The notes: a model not told the origin generated them from the sequence alone. DNA of 64,000 nt from Rahnella sp. AA (GCF_002834385.1 NZ_PITQ01000001.1:682001-746000); one strand, 5' to 3'. Shown: positions 8,084 to 17,581, numbered from the stretch's first letter. Numbers and translations: made by a program.

Positions 8084-9189
8084 TGTCTGGCATTCGTCTG
8101 GAAAATATTACCAAGCAGTTTGAAGGCAGTACGGCGGTGAATCAGCTTTCGCTGGAGATTGCCGACGGCGAGTTTCTGGTGCTGGTCGGGCCGTCGGGAT
8201 GTGGCAAAAGTACCTTGCTGCGCCTGCTGGCGGGGCTGGAAGACGTCAGCGAAGGACGTATTTTGCTCGACGGAACTGATATCACTGCGCAGGCGCCGCG
8301 TGAACGTAATTTCTCGATGATCTTCCAGAACTACGCGCTATTCCCGCACATGACCGTTGAACAAAACATCACGTTCGGCATGCGGATGCGCAATGAGCCG
8401 AAAGATCAGCATCAGGCTCGGGTCGATCGCGTGGCCGGATTATTGCAACTGGAACCGTTGCTCAAACGCAAGCCGGGCAAATTGTCCGGCGGTCAGCGTC
8501 AGCGGGTGGCGATGGCACGCGCGATAGTGCGCGATCCGAAGTTATTTCTGATGGATGAACCGCTGTCGAACCTCGATGCGCGCCTGCGCACCGAAGTACG
8601 CGATGGCATTATGCAGCTGCATCAGCAACTGAAAACCAGCACCGTTTACGTTACTCACGATCAGATGGAAGCCATGACCATGGCCGACCGGATTGCGGTG
8701 CTCGATAAAGGCCATCTGCAACAAATCGGCGCGCCGGAAACGCTTTACGCGCATCCGGCTAACCTGTTTGTCGCCGGTTTTATCGGCACGCCGTCGATGA
8801 ATCTGTTTTTACTGCCGTGTGCCGGTGGCGTGCTGAGCGTCGAAAATCAGCCGGTGCATTTGCCGCAAACTGACCACGCGCAGGCGCTTACTGACGTGTA
8901 TCTGGGCATCAGACCCGAACACATCAGCGACCGCCCGGTGGACGGCGAAAGCCTGCAATTGCAGGCCACACTGACCTATCGCGAACTGCTCGGCGCGGAG
9001 TATCTGTGCCACGCCGATACCGCGCTCGGCAAGATCCGTTATGTCCGTAAAAACCACCTGCGGGAAAATACCGGAGATATTCCACAACCCGGCGACCGCA
9101 TCACTTTGCATTTTTCTTTGCACGACCTTCATCTTTTTTCAGGCCAAAACCAGCAAAATCTGCACCGGGAGAATCACCACAATGCGTAA
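8080..9189 (+). CDS. ABC transporter ATP-binding protein, UgpC/MalK-like
   Basis: 369 aa. Walker [10 protein letters not shown] is at 37-45, the signature LSGGQ at 135-139, and Walker B LFLMDEP at 155-161 with the H-loop in VTHDQMEA following. A C-terminal TOBE/OB regulatory part follows (LGIRPEHI). The layout is that of the MalK/UgpC subfamily, which energises sugar and glycerophosphate importers. The start overlaps gpdQ by four bases and the end overlaps the binding-protein gene by eight (9182-9189). All five genes are therefore tightly coupled. Confidence 0.9.
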   Translation: MMSGIRLENITKQFEGSTAVNQLSLEIADGEFLVLVGPSGCGKSTLLRLLAGLEDVSEGRILLDGTDITAQAPRERNFSMIFQNYALFPHMTVEQNITFGMRMRNEPKDQHQARVDRVAGLLQLEPLLKRKPGKLSGGQRQRVAMARAIVRDPKLFLMDEPLSNLDARLRTEVRDGIMQLHQQLKTSTVYVTHDQMEAMTMADRIAVLDKGHLQQIGAPETLYAHPANLFVAGFIGTPSMNLFLLPCAGGVLSVENQPVHLPQTDHAQALTDVYLGIRPEHISDRPVDGESLQLQATLTYRELLGAEYLCHADTALGKIRYVRKNHLRENTGDIPQPGDRITLHFSLHDLHLFSGQNQQNLHRENHHNA

Positions 9190-10489
9190 AATACATGCGC
9201 TGGCGCTCGCTATCGGCTTCATCGCCGCTGGTACGGCGTCGGCCAAAGAAAACATCGATTTCATGTTCCCTGCGCCGGTTGACGGCAAGCTGACCATGGA
9301 AATGACCCGCGTTATTAAAGAGTTCAACCAGTCACAAAATGATGTCGAAGTGCGCGGGATTTTCACCGGCAGCTATGACACTACCAAAGTGAAAGCTGAG
9401 GCCGCCGCGAAATCCGGGCAGCCTCCGGCACTGGTGATCATGTCCGCCAACTTTACGGCGGATCTGGCAATCAAAAATGAAATCCTGCCGATGGACGAAC
9501 TGTTCAAATTCGGCGACCAGAAAGCGACGCCATTTTTGACGCAAAACTTCTGGCCCGCCATGCGTCAGAACGCTCAGGTAAACGGCGTGACTTATGCCAT
9601 TCCGTTCCACAACTCGACGCCGATTCTCTATTACAACAAAACCATGTTCGCCAAAGCCGGGATCACCGCGCCGCCAAAAGACTGGGATGAGCTGCTGGAA
9701 GATTCGAAAAAGCTGACCGATTCGGCGAAAGGCCAGTGGGGCATCATGTTGCCATCGACTAACGATGACTACGGCGGCTGGATTTTATCCGCGCTGGTGC
9801 GCGCTAACGGCGGTCAGTACTACAACGCCGATTACCCTGGCGAAGTGTATTACAACAAGCCGTCAACGCTGGGTGCGCTGCATTTCTGGCAGAACCTGGT
9901 CTATCGCGACAAGGTGATGCCTTCCGGTGTGCTGAATTCCAAGCAAATCAGCGCAGCGTTCTTCTCCGGAAAACTGGGGATGGCGATGCTGAGCACCGGC
10001 GCGCTGGGCTTTATGCGTGAAAACACCAAAGATTTCGAGCTGGGTGTGGCGATGATGCCTTCCAAAGTCCGCAACGGCGTGACCATCGGCGGCGCGAGTC
10101 TGGTGAGCTTTAAAGGGATTTCCGACGACCAGAAAAAAGCGGCGTACCAGTTCCTGCAATATCTGGTCAGCCCAAAAGTGAACGGTGCCTGGAGCCGCTT
10201 TACCGGCTATTTCTCACCGCGTATGGCGTCTTATGACACACCGGAAATGAAGGATTATCTGGCGAAAGACCCGCGTGCGGCGATTGCGCTGGAACAGCTG
10301 AAATATGCGTATCCGTGGTATGCGACGTATGAAACGGTGGCAGTGCGCCAGGCGATGGAAAATCAGCTGGCCGCGTTGGTGAACGATGAAAAAGTCACTC
10401 CGGAAGCCGCCGCCGCACAGGCGCAGAAAGATGCCGATACCATCATGAAACCGTATGTGGATTCAACGGCGCTGACAGTGCCGAAGTGA
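9182..10489 (+). CDS. Periplasmic solute-binding protein, UgpB-like
   Basis: 435 aa family 1 extracellular binding protein. The start is ATG 9182, where a typical signal peptide begins ([21 protein letters not shown], cleavage before KENIDF); reading back to 9041 would destroy it. Conserved features are the FPAPVDGKLTMEMTRVIKEF lobe, PFHNSTPILYYNK in the hinge region, and GGASLVSFKGI. UgpB recognises sn-glycerol 3-phosphate and glycerophosphodiesters, and the gpdQ neighbour supports the same ligand class. It is unusual that the binding protein is the last gene rather than the first. Confidence 0.88.
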   Translation: MRKIHALALAIGFIAAGTASAKENIDFMFPAPVDGKLTMEMTRVIKEFNQSQNDVEVRGIFTGSYDTTKVKAEAAAKSGQPPALVIMSANFTADLAIKNEILPMDELFKFGDQKATPFLTQNFWPAMRQNAQVNGVTYAIPFHNSTPILYYNKTMFAKAGITAPPKDWDELLEDSKKLTDSAKGQWGIMLPSTNDDYGGWILSALVRANGGQYYNADYPGEVYYNKPSTLGALHFWQNLVYRDKVMPSGVLNSKQISAAFFSGKLGMAMLSTGALGFMRENTKDFELGVAMMPSKVRNGVTIGGASLVSFKGISDDQKKAAYQFLQYLVSPKVNGAWSRFTGYFSPRMASYDTPEMKDYLAKDPRAAIALEQLKYAYPWYATYETVAVRQAMENQLAALVNDEKVTPEAAAAQAQKDADTIMKPYVDSTALTVPK

Positions 10490-10494
10490 TTGAT

Positions 10495-10529
10495 TCTGCG
10501 CCTTCCTCAATGCAGGGGGAGGCGCAGTT
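10495..10529. terminator. Hairpin between convergent genes
   Basis: CTGCGCCTTCCTC and GAGG(C)GCAG-type arms around an AATGCA loop form a GC-rich stem between the binding-protein gene and the minus-strand HD gene. It resembles the palindrome at 2780 and has no T-run. Confidence 0.5.
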
Positions 10530-10535
10530 CAGGAA

Positions 10536-11144
10536 TTACTTCAGCCAGCCTTGCTGATGAGCATGGTCCAGATGGACGCGCAGGTGTTCCCACAGCTCCG
10601 GGTGAATATCGGCGATGAATGAATTACGTGCGAGAACCTGCTCCAGACGGATATTATTTTCCACCCAGCTTTGCCCCTGATTGTTCAGGTTCATGACCAT
10701 CGGCATGACGCGGTCAATCACCAGCGCAAAGCGCGCTTCCGGCGTTTCCCCGGCTTCGTACTCATTCCACAAATCCAAAAACTGTGTGTTCAGCGGCGCG
10801 GGCAGCAGGCCAAACAGGCGTTTAGCGGCGATGATTTCCTGATCGTGCACGGCTGCACGGGCAGCGAGGTCATAAACGATGACATCACCGGCGTCGATTT
10901 CCACGATATCGTGGATTAATGCCATACGGATAACTTTCTGGATATCAACGCCTTCCGGCGCAAAAGGGGCCAGTGACATCGTTGCAACGGCGAAATGCCA
11001 GCTGTGTTCTGCTGAGTTTTCCTGACGCTCGGTGCCCAGTACTTTTGTACGGCGTTGCACGCTTTTCAGTTTATCGATTTCCATCAGGAACTGAAAAACC
11101 TCGGTCATTGCGCCGAAATTTAGCGGGGAAGTGGCTACAGACAT
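10536..11144 (-). CDS. HD-domain phosphohydrolase, YfbR/HDDC2-like
   Basis: 202 aa from the ATG at 11144, which has an AAGG ribosome site; reading further up starts with TTG. It is an HD_3-type protein with H in RQENSAEHSWH, the HD pair in MALIHDIVEIDAGD, and D in LVIDRVMP, the metal-binding set of the superfamily. E. coli YfbR is a dNMP 5'-nucleotidase and human HDDC2 a relative; similar activity on nucleotides is likely but not shown. It is a single-gene unit, convergent with the gpdQ operon. Confidence 0.82.
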   Translation of the reverse strand: MSVATSPLNFGAMTEVFQFLMEIDKLKSVQRRTKVLGTERQENSAEHSWHFAVATMSLAPFAPEGVDIQKVIRMALIHDIVEIDAGDVIVYDLAARAAVHDQEIIAAKRLFGLLPAPLNTQFLDLWNEYEAGETPEARFALVIDRVMPMVMNLNNQGQSWVENNIRLEQVLARNSFIADIHPELWEHLRVHLDHAHQQGWLK

Positions 11145-11492
11145 GGTCAAACCTTAGTCAAATTGACGGCATTGTTAACGGCGTTATCAGAGATTTCCGC
11201 TATACCTTAATCGCTTGGTGTAAAAAAATCATGTTTTTGGCTGCGGAAAAACCCGCTGCCTTCAAAATGTCATGTGGGTAAATTATAAACAAAGTGAATG
11301 AATTGAAGGGATTCCAGCCATTCGTGTAATGAAATGATGATCCGGCTAAGAGACTGTTACATCAGGAAATACTCATTTTAAGCGTACAGGTGTACACTGG
11401 AATCGTTCTCAGTTAATCTGCCTGTCGGCGTAATTTATAAACAGCGCCGGATTAACGTTATTTTGTTGTTTTGCCTCGAGGGTTCTCATCGT
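11145..11492. other. Intergenic region between divergent HD gene and yqfA
   Basis: No gene is seen. It must contain both promoters. A short palindrome, GTACA GG TGTAC, is at about 11384-11395. A GGCG/CGCC hairpin straddles TTTATAAAC around 11426-11453. No known riboswitch or regulator box was recognised. Confidence 0.4.
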
Positions 11493-12137
11493 ATGGGTAA
11501 GTCATCACCACAGGGATATCCGTGGGCTGAAGAAATTGCCAACAGCCTGAGTCACGGCGTCGGGCTGGTGTTTGGGATTGTCGGTCTGGTGTTATTGCTG
11601 GTGCAGGCAGTGAGCGCGGACGCCAGCGCCATGGCGATCACCAGTTACAGTGTCTACGGCGGCAGCATGATTTTGCTGTATCTGGCCTCCACGTTGTATC
11701 ACGCCATTCCGCATCAGAAAGCCAAATACTGGCTGAAAAAACTCGATCATTGTGCAATTTATCTGCTGATTGCCGGAACCTACACGCCGTTCCTGTTGAT
11801 CGGGCTGAATTCTCCCCTGGCGAAAGGGCTGATGGCGGTGATCTGGGGGCTGGCGTTGTTTGGTGTGATTTTCAAACTGGCGTTTGCACACCGTTTTGAG
11901 GTGCTTTCGCTGATCACGTATCTGACGATGGGCTGGCTTTCGCTGGTTGTGATTTATCAGCTGGCGACCAAATTGTCTTTTGGCGGTGTGACGTTGCTGG
12001 CGGTGGGCGGCGTGGTGTACACGCTGGGCGTCATTTTCTACGCATCCAAACGCTTCCGTTTCGGCCACGCCATCTGGCATGGCTTTGTGCTGGGCGGCAG
12101 CGCCTGCCACTTTATGGCGATCTACTTCTACGTGTAG
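11493..12137 (+). CDS. yqfA: Hemolysin III family membrane protein YqfA (TrhA)
   Basis: 214 aa with seven hydrophobic segments, closely matching E. coli YqfA ([32 protein letters not shown]-type [38 protein letters not shown]). The conserved SxxxH, D and HxxxH-type residues define the progestin/AdipoQ-receptor-like fold. The family has been linked to membrane-energetics homeostasis in E. coli. ATG 11493 was chosen because homologues begin just before the Pro-Trp-Ala-Glu-Glu segment. It is followed by a strong bidirectional terminator. Confidence 0.93.
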   Translation: MGKSSPQGYPWAEEIANSLSHGVGLVFGIVGLVLLLVQAVSADASAMAITSYSVYGGSMILLYLASTLYHAIPHQKAKYWLKKLDHCAIYLLIAGTYTPFLLIGLNSPLAKGLMAVIWGLALFGVIFKLAFAHRFEVLSLITYLTMGWLSLVVIYQLATKLSFGGVTLLAVGGVVYTLGVIFYASKRFRFGHAIWHGFVLGGSACHFMAIYFYV

Positions 12138-12158
12138 ATAAAACGATGAGTCAACAAT

Positions 12159-12187
12159 AAAAGCGGAGCCTGATGCTCCGCTTTTTT
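12159..12187. terminator. Bidirectional rho-independent terminator
   Basis: AAAAGCGGAGC, CTGAT loop, GCTCCGCTTTTTT. A perfect stem with A-run and T-run on opposite sides serves yqfA and the convergent hydroxylase gene. Confidence 0.9.
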
Positions 12188-12194
12188 GTGCCTG

Positions 12195-13475
12195 CTATTC
12201 GCCGGACCACCATTGCACCAGAGACGGTACAGGGCGCAGATCGTAGTGCGGTTCGCCCAGCAGATGGTTCAGGATTTTTGCCGAACGCCACGCGGTCAGC
12301 GTCAGCTGGCCTTCGGCGCTGCCGTGGCTGTGGATACCGGCATTCACCGCGTAAATCCGGTTCTGCTCCGGGCCGTCCCAGCGCAGGTTGAAGTTGGGCA
12401 GCAACGGCAAATGCTGTTCGCGATCGTACGGAATTCTGTCGAGCATTGGCGCGAGATAATCCGGCAAACCGGGGCGATAACCGGTGGCGAGAATGACGAT
12501 ATCGCCGCTGAAATGCTCCTCGCATTTCTCCAGCCCGTGTTTCGCCTGCAAACTGAAATCGCCTGAAGCGTTGCGGACGATATGATCCAGCGCGCGGTGC
12601 GGCAGTAATCGCACGTTGCGCGGCTGGTGCAACACGTCAAAGCGGTGATAAAGCTGCTTATAAATGTCTTCCAGCGTGTGATAACTGATACCGTCGGAAG
12701 GCAGTTTCTGCGTTCTGATCTCCTGCTCACGTACGTCTTCCGGCAGGGTGTAAAAGTAATTCACATATTCGGGCGTGAAATATTCGTTTGTGAAAATTGA
12801 TTCATCCAGCGGCTGAAAATTCTGACGTCGCGACAACCAGTTCAGCTCTGCGAACTCCCCCCAGTGGCCGCCCAGCGCATTAAGAATAACGTCTGCGCCG
12901 CTCTGGCCGCCACCGACCACAATGACGCGCTTGCCGGTGAAATCCGGTTCACGCAATTCAATTTCGGCGGCGTGGAAACAGTTTTCCCCCAGCGCCGCCC
13001 GCGCCGGTTTAGGGATCCACGGCGCATGGCCGGTGCCGAGGCAAATGTTGCGCGCGCGGTGTTCACCTTTCTCACTGCACACGACAAATTCCTGCTTTTT
13101 ATCATCGAAATTAATATGTTCAATCGGCTCGGAAAAATGCAGACCGGGAATGCGGTTACACGCCCAGCGCAGATAATCTGAGAATTCATCGCGGCTGATG
13201 ATCAGCTGCTCTGTCGCCAGAAAACGATAAATTTTCTTCTGCTCCACCAGATAGTTGATGAAGGAGAATTCGCTGCGTGGCGCGACCGTCGTCACCAGAT
13301 CCTGCAAAACATAGGTCTGCATGGTGGCCGTGGGCAGTAACATGCCGGGGTGCCAGCTAAACTCCGGGTTAGCGTCAAAAAATGTGGCGTTCAGCTTGCC
13401 GGTATCCTTCGCCATCGCAGCCAGGCTCAGATTAAACGGGCCGATGCCAATACCTATCAAATCCTTCGCGGGCAT
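12195..13475 (-). CDS. L-lysine/L-ornithine N-hydroxylase (IucD/SidA/PvdA family)
   Basis: 426 aa FAD- and NADPH-dependent N-monooxygenase, the first enzyme of hydroxamate siderophore synthesis. The FAD site is GIGIGPFNLSL near residues 8-18, the NADPH site VVGGGQSGAD near 186-195, and the ATGY motif VILATGYRPGLP is in the C-terminal third. Lengths and motifs match IucD/PvdA. Unusually, no iucA/iucC-type synthetase, transporter or receptor is beside it, and no Fur-like box was seen upstream. It may act with genes elsewhere. The ribosome site AGGAA precedes the ATG. Confidence 0.85.
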   Translation of the reverse strand: MPAKDLIGIGIGPFNLSLAAMAKDTGKLNATFFDANPEFSWHPGMLLPTATMQTYVLQDLVTTVAPRSEFSFINYLVEQKKIYRFLATEQLIISRDEFSDYLRWACNRIPGLHFSEPIEHINFDDKKQEFVVCSEKGEHRARNICLGTGHAPWIPKPARAALGENCFHAAEIELREPDFTGKRVIVVGGGQSGADVILNALGGHWGEFAELNWLSRRQNFQPLDESIFTNEYFTPEYVNYFYTLPEDVREQEIRTQKLPSDGISYHTLEDIYKQLYHRFDVLHQPRNVRLLPHRALDHIVRNASGDFSLQAKHGLEKCEEHFSGDIVILATGYRPGLPDYLAPMLDRIPYDREQHLPLLPNFNLRWDGPEQNRIYAVNAGIHSHGSAEGQLTLTAWRSAKILNHLLGEPHYDLRPVPSLVQWWSGE

Positions 13476-13627
13476 CTTTCTGTTCCTTATGCGTTTTAGA
13501 AAAAGCAGTAAAGTGCTTTAAGCATAGGCCAGCCGCCGGAAGCTGACATTTTTCTCGAAATCAGAAAGAAAACTTCATAGACTCAGTCACTTCGCCTGTT
13601 TCTAAAAGATGAACAAAAGGATCCGTT

Positions 13628-14509
13628 ATGACCCGCCTGCGCCGTTTTAAACAAGTTGATGTGTTTACCGCTGAGCCGATGAAAGGTAATGCACTGGCCG
13701 TAATCCTGGATGCCGAAGGGCTGACCGACGCCGAAATGTTCGCCATGGCGCGCTGGACCAATCTTGCGGAAACCGCGTTTGTGCTTAAACCGGCATCGCC
13801 GGAAGCCGATTACCGCGTGCGTATTTTTACCACCGACAAAGAGCTGCCGTTTGCCGGACATCCGACACTGGGCACGGCGTACGCGCTGTTGCAAAGCGGG
13901 CTGAAGCCTAAAAATCCGGGCCATCTGATACAGGAATGCGGCGTCGGGCTGGTTCAGGTTAACCAGCTGGCCGAAGGCGGGCAGGCGTTTTCTGCACCTC
14001 CGGCGGTGATGAATCCGCTGGCGGCTGAGCACAATGCGTTGCTGGCGACCGCGCTGCGCGGTGGCAAAATTCAGGCTGACGTCACGCCGGTGGCGGCTGA
14101 CATGGGCATTATCTGGCTGGTGGTGCGCATGGAAAGTGCGCAGGATTGCCTGAATATTACGGCTGACGCAGCGGCTATCAGCGAACTGCAAACGCGCCTC
14201 GGCGTGAACGGCATTGCGGTTTACGGTTTGCACGATAAAAACGGCCCTGCAGATTATGAAGTGCGGGCGCTGATAGACGAAGACGGCGTGCTGAAAGAAG
14301 ATCCGGTCACGGGCAGCGCGAATGCCTGCCTGGCGCGGGTGCTGAAAGCGGCGGGATTCCCGGACGGTGCTCATATGGCCGAAAGTTACCGCGTCCGTCA
14401 GGGCACAAAACTTCAGCGCGATGGCCGTGTGACGGTCACTTTCGTGGATGGCGAGCCGTGGATCGGCGGCGATACCTGTACGCTGATCGACGGCACGTTA
14501 GATCTCTGA
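13628..14509 (+). CDS. PhzF-family isomerase/epimerase-like protein
   Basis: 293 aa PhzF-type protein with the diaminopimelate-epimerase double fold. The conserved Glu is in TNLAETAFV (E48), and GHPTLG (residues 77-82) and DPVTGSANACLA are the family signatures. PhzF in pseudomonads isomerises a phenazine precursor, but no phenazine genes are here, so this is one of the many stand-alone members (like YddE) of unknown substrate. It is divergent from the N-hydroxylase gene and convergent with the DJ-1-type gene, ending two bases away. Confidence 0.87.
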   Translation: MTRLRRFKQVDVFTAEPMKGNALAVILDAEGLTDAEMFAMARWTNLAETAFVLKPASPEADYRVRIFTTDKELPFAGHPTLGTAYALLQSGLKPKNPGHLIQECGVGLVQVNQLAEGGQAFSAPPAVMNPLAAEHNALLATALRGGKIQADVTPVAADMGIIWLVVRMESAQDCLNITADAAAISELQTRLGVNGIAVYGLHDKNGPADYEVRALIDEDGVLKEDPVTGSANACLARVLKAAGFPDGAHMAESYRVRQGTKLQRDGRVTVTFVDGEPWIGGDTCTLIDGTLDL

Positions 14510-14511
14510 TA

Positions 14512-15210
14512 TTAGGGGTTTTTCAGTAACTGGCGTCCGGCGGCTTCTGTCGCCAGACGCCTTTTCTCTATAAAAGGCGCTATCTGTTTTTTGGCCTGTT
14601 CGAGTATTTCCTCCGGTGCAACACGCGGTGAACCGGAGGTGAATGGCGGTTCAGGGTCATATTCCATGTGCAATTGAATACTCTGAGCGATTTCTGCTCC
14701 ATAGATATCTGCAATGACATTTAAGGCGAAATCAATGCCTGACGTCACTCCAGCACCCGTAATTCGGTTGCGATCCCTGACGACCCGTTCGTTCACCGGT
14801 TCGGCGCCAAGCAGCCTGAGCTGATCAAGTGAAGCCCAGTGAGTGGTGGCTTTATATCCGCGTAAAAGCCCGGCAGCGCCGAGAACCAGAGATCCGGTAC
14901 AAACGGAGGTGACTAATTTCGCGTTTTCACTTTTGGTACGAATGAAAGAAAGCGTTTCATCATCGTCCATAAGCTTAATTTGCCCCGGACCACCCGGTAT
15001 ACAGATGACATCCAGCGCCGGACAGGTGTCGAACGTGCAGGTGGGTAAAATGCCCATGCCACGATCTGATTTTACAGCATCCAGTGTTTTCCATATCAGA
15101 TGAACGCTGGTATCAGGTGCTCTGGCAAACACTTCATATGGCCCCGTAAGGTCAAGCTGCGTGAGCTCCGGGAACAACAGCATGCCAATTGATAAAGAAG
15201 ATTCGTTCAT
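14512..15210 (-). CDS. DJ-1/PfpI family protein, isonitrile hydratase-like
   Basis: 232 aa. The catalytic nucleophile elbow is TSVCTGSLVLGAAGLL with Cys104, and the upstream acid is in LTQLDLTGPYEVF (D20). Both match Pseudomonas isonitrile hydratase InhA, which hydrates isonitriles to N-formamides. The later TGAGVTSGIDFAL segment is also shared. GATase1-like regulators of this family carry an AraC domain, which is absent here, so it is an enzyme. It is a single gene. Confidence 0.85.
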   Translation of the reverse strand: MNESSLSIGMLLFPELTQLDLTGPYEVFARAPDTSVHLIWKTLDAVKSDRGMGILPTCTFDTCPALDVICIPGGPGQIKLMDDDETLSFIRTKSENAKLVTSVCTGSLVLGAAGLLRGYKATTHWASLDQLRLLGAEPVNERVVRDRNRITGAGVTSGIDFALNVIADIYGAEIAQSIQLHMEYDPEPPFTSGSPRVAPEEILEQAKKQIAPFIEKRRLATEAAGRQLLKNP

Positions 15211-15296
15211 TGAGAACCTCAGCAGAGTGAAAACGCAGACGGTGAGCTTACAAAAAAAACACGGGTCAGCAGATTAATCAATAAAAGCCTGTGCGC

Positions 15297-16169
15297 CTAG
15301 ACTTTCAAAGCATTGCCCTGTTGCGCCGTCTGTAGCAGATGAATAAACGCCTGCATATAGGGTGTGGCGTTCAGGTTATGGCGGTGCAGCAGCCAGGTGC
15401 GGTTCTTCACCGTTGTGCCATCGACGCTGACGGGCCGCCGGTAAAAATGCTCCGGCAGCGGTAAATACGTGGCGACAATCGCGTAGCCCAGCCCGTGCTC
15501 CACCATCGCCATACACACTTCGAGTTTATCGACTTCCATCGTGATGTTCGGCGCGTGCGAGAAATTGGCATTCCACCAGCGTTCAATCAGCTGCGTGACG
15601 TGCGCGCCGTGATGAATTTTTATCTGTGGCATGTGGGGCAGCAGCGCGAAATCAAAATCCTGACTGTTCACCAGCACATAGTCATCTTCTTCAATCAGAT
15701 GCTTGCCTTCCTTCCAGTTAAAATCATCTTTCACCAGCGCCATATCAATCTCGCCGCGCAGCAGCTTTTGAATAATATCTTCGCTGAATCCGCTCATCAG
15801 GCTGACGCGGATCCCCGGATGTGTCTGGCGAAACTGGCTCAGCAAAGGCGGCAGACGATATGCTGCGTAATTGCTGGAAACGCCGAGCGAAATTTCCCCT
15901 TGCTGCGCCTGATCCAGACTGTGCAGATTGAGTTTCAGTTGCTGTAAATCGTTGAGCACGGTCACCGCGTGCTGCGCGAGATATTCCCCTTGCGCGCTGA
16001 AAATCAGCCCCTTTTGCCCTTCTTCAAATAAGCGGATAGCCAGTTTGCGTTCTATCTGACGCAGGCGGTAACTCAGTGCGGGCTGCGAGGTGTAAAGCTG
16101 CTCCGCCGCACGGGTGATATTTTTGTGCTGATATACGGCGCGCAAAATCAGCCAGTCTTTTTCGTTCAT
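15297..16169 (-). CDS. LysR-family transcriptional regulator
   Basis: 290 aa. The start is ATG 16169 (GGGA ribosome site), giving the normal LysR N-terminus MNEKDWLILRAVYQHKNITR. The helix-turn-helix runs through AAEQLYTSQPALSYRLRQIE. An earlier ATG-like start at 16397 would run through the divergent promoter and is rejected. The C-terminal part is a periplasmic-binding-protein-like effector domain. It is divergent from the M20 hydrolase operon, the classical LysR arrangement, so it most likely controls that operon. Confidence 0.88.
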   Translation of the reverse strand: MNEKDWLILRAVYQHKNITRAAEQLYTSQPALSYRLRQIERKLAIRLFEEGQKGLIFSAQGEYLAQHAVTVLNDLQQLKLNLHSLDQAQQGEISLGVSSNYAAYRLPPLLSQFRQTHPGIRVSLMSGFSEDIIQKLLRGEIDMALVKDDFNWKEGKHLIEEDDYVLVNSQDFDFALLPHMPQIKIHHGAHVTQLIERWWNANFSHAPNITMEVDKLEVCMAMVEHGLGYAIVATYLPLPEHFYRRPVSVDGTTVKNRTWLLHRHNLNATPYMQAFIHLLQTAQQGNALKV

Positions 16170-16208
16170 GGATTTTCCCGGGTTACGGCCTGCAAAGTCG
16201 AACACCAT

Positions 16209-16343
16209 AAAATAATTTTTGCGTAAAAAGGGCAACAGATAAAAAGGCTCAATTTGACCAGAATCCCTAAAAGCCCTATTTCTGGAAGGCATAGAGGCAA
16301 AACAATGCAACGGCCAATTCACGCTGTCAGAAAATAATTTTTG
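16209..16343. promoter_or_regulatory. Divergent LysR promoter region with duplicated AT box
   Basis: AAAATAATTTTTG occurs twice, at 16209-16221 and 16331-16343, between the regulator and the hydrolase operon. The box is nearly palindromic. One copy sits just upstream of each start, which suits a LysR-type operator pair. Binding is inferred. Confidence 0.45.
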
Positions 16344-16370
16344 GCTTTGCACCATCGCAGGGAATAAAAC

Positions 16371-17558
16371 ATGTCGGTTTGCACTACAGAAGAACAAAAG
16401 GCGCAGATTACCGCTGCCGTCGATTTACTGGCTGCTCAGGCGACGGAGCTGGCGCTGAACATTCATGCCAATCCGGAGCTCAGTTTTGAAGAAGTGAATT
16501 CTGCGGCGGCGTTAATTTCTCCCCTGCGTGCGGCAGGTTTTGAGATTGAAGAAGAACTCGGCGGCTTGCCGACGGCGTTCCGCGCCACTTATGACAGCGG
16601 CAAACCGGGGCCGGTGATTGCGCTGCTGGCCGAATATGACGCGCTGGTCAATCTGGGCCATGCCTGCGGACATAACCTGATCGGCACGGCTTCCGTGACG
16701 GCGGCGCTGGCGCTGAAACAGGTTTCGCATTTTCTGACGGGCAGGCTGGAAGTGATCGGCACACCGGCGGAAGAGGAGGGCGGCGGCAAAATTATCCTCA
16801 GTGACAAAGGCATTTTTGACAATGCCGATGCGGTGATGATGTTCCATCCACGCGATAAAACCATGGTGGTGCGCGGCGGGCTGGCGTGTGTCGATGCCGT
16901 CTTTAAATTTTATGGTAAAGCGGCGCATGCGGCGTCCGCACCGCAAAACGGCATCAGCGCGCTGGATGCGGTCATCCACACTTTCAACGGGATCAACGCG
17001 TTACGTCAGCTTTTCACCGATGATGTGCGCGTTCACGGCATCATCACCGACGGCGGCAGCGCCACCAATATCGTTCCGGCCTACAGCGAAGCAAAATTCC
17101 TGATGCGCGCCGACACCGTGAAAGGGCTGGCCGTCGTGAAGCAAAAAGTATTCGATGCAGCACGCGGTGCTGCGCTGATGACCGGCGCACGGCTGGAAAT
17201 CGAAGAAGGGCTGACCTACGCCGAACGCAACAACAACCTCACGCTGGCCGGATTCTTCCAGCAAAACCTGGAAGCAATCGGCGTTGAAGTCGTTCCGCCT
17301 CCGCTGAAAGGCGGCATCGGTTCTTCCGATATCGGCAACGTCAGCCAGATTACGGCGGCGATCCACCCGTATATCCGTATCGGTGATGTCCTTCCTCACA
17401 CGCCGGAATTTGCCGTTGCTGCCGGTTCAGAGGCCGGTTTGCAGGGCATGTTACAGGCCGCCAAAGCGCTGGCGATGACGGCTCTCGATTTATGTCAGGA
17501 CGACACAAAGCTCCGCGCAGTCAGAGAAGAATTTTCAAACTGGCAGTCAAAACAATAA
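16371..17558 (+). CDS. M20-family amidohydrolase/peptidase
   Basis: 395 aa zinc amidohydrolase of the AbgB/PM20D2-like M20 group. Metal-binding motifs are LAEYDAL (D90) and GHACGHNL (H97, H101), then PAEEEGGGK with the catalytic Glu, and H184-type AAHAASAPQNGISALDA in the lid domain. These enzymes split N-acyl amino acids, p-aminobenzoyl-glutamate or dipeptides. It is the first gene of a three-gene operon with an amino-acid binding protein and an M28 peptidase. The exact substrate is unknown. Confidence 0.87.
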   Translation: MSVCTTEEQKAQITAAVDLLAAQATELALNIHANPELSFEEVNSAAALISPLRAAGFEIEEELGGLPTAFRATYDSGKPGPVIALLAEYDALVNLGHACGHNLIGTASVTAALALKQVSHFLTGRLEVIGTPAEEEGGGKIILSDKGIFDNADAVMMFHPRDKTMVVRGGLACVDAVFKFYGKAAHAASAPQNGISALDAVIHTFNGINALRQLFTDDVRVHGIITDGGSATNIVPAYSEAKFLMRADTVKGLAVVKQKVFDAARGAALMTGARLEIEEGLTYAERNNNLTLAGFFQQNLEAIGVEVVPPPLKGGIGSSDIGNVSQITAAIHPYIRIGDVLPHTPEFAVAAGSEAGLQGMLQAAKALAMTALDLCQDDTKLRAVREEFSNWQSKQ

Positions 17559-17581
17559 CTTTGGGAAGAGAGGACAGAATA

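Noticed and set aside
13476-13627. Fur box upstream of the N-hydroxylase gene
   Set aside because: No GATAATGATAATCATTATC-like repeat was found in the 152-bp gap.
16170-16397. N-terminal extension of the LysR protein
   Set aside because: It crosses the whole divergent promoter and precedes a normal LysR N-terminus with its own ribosome site.
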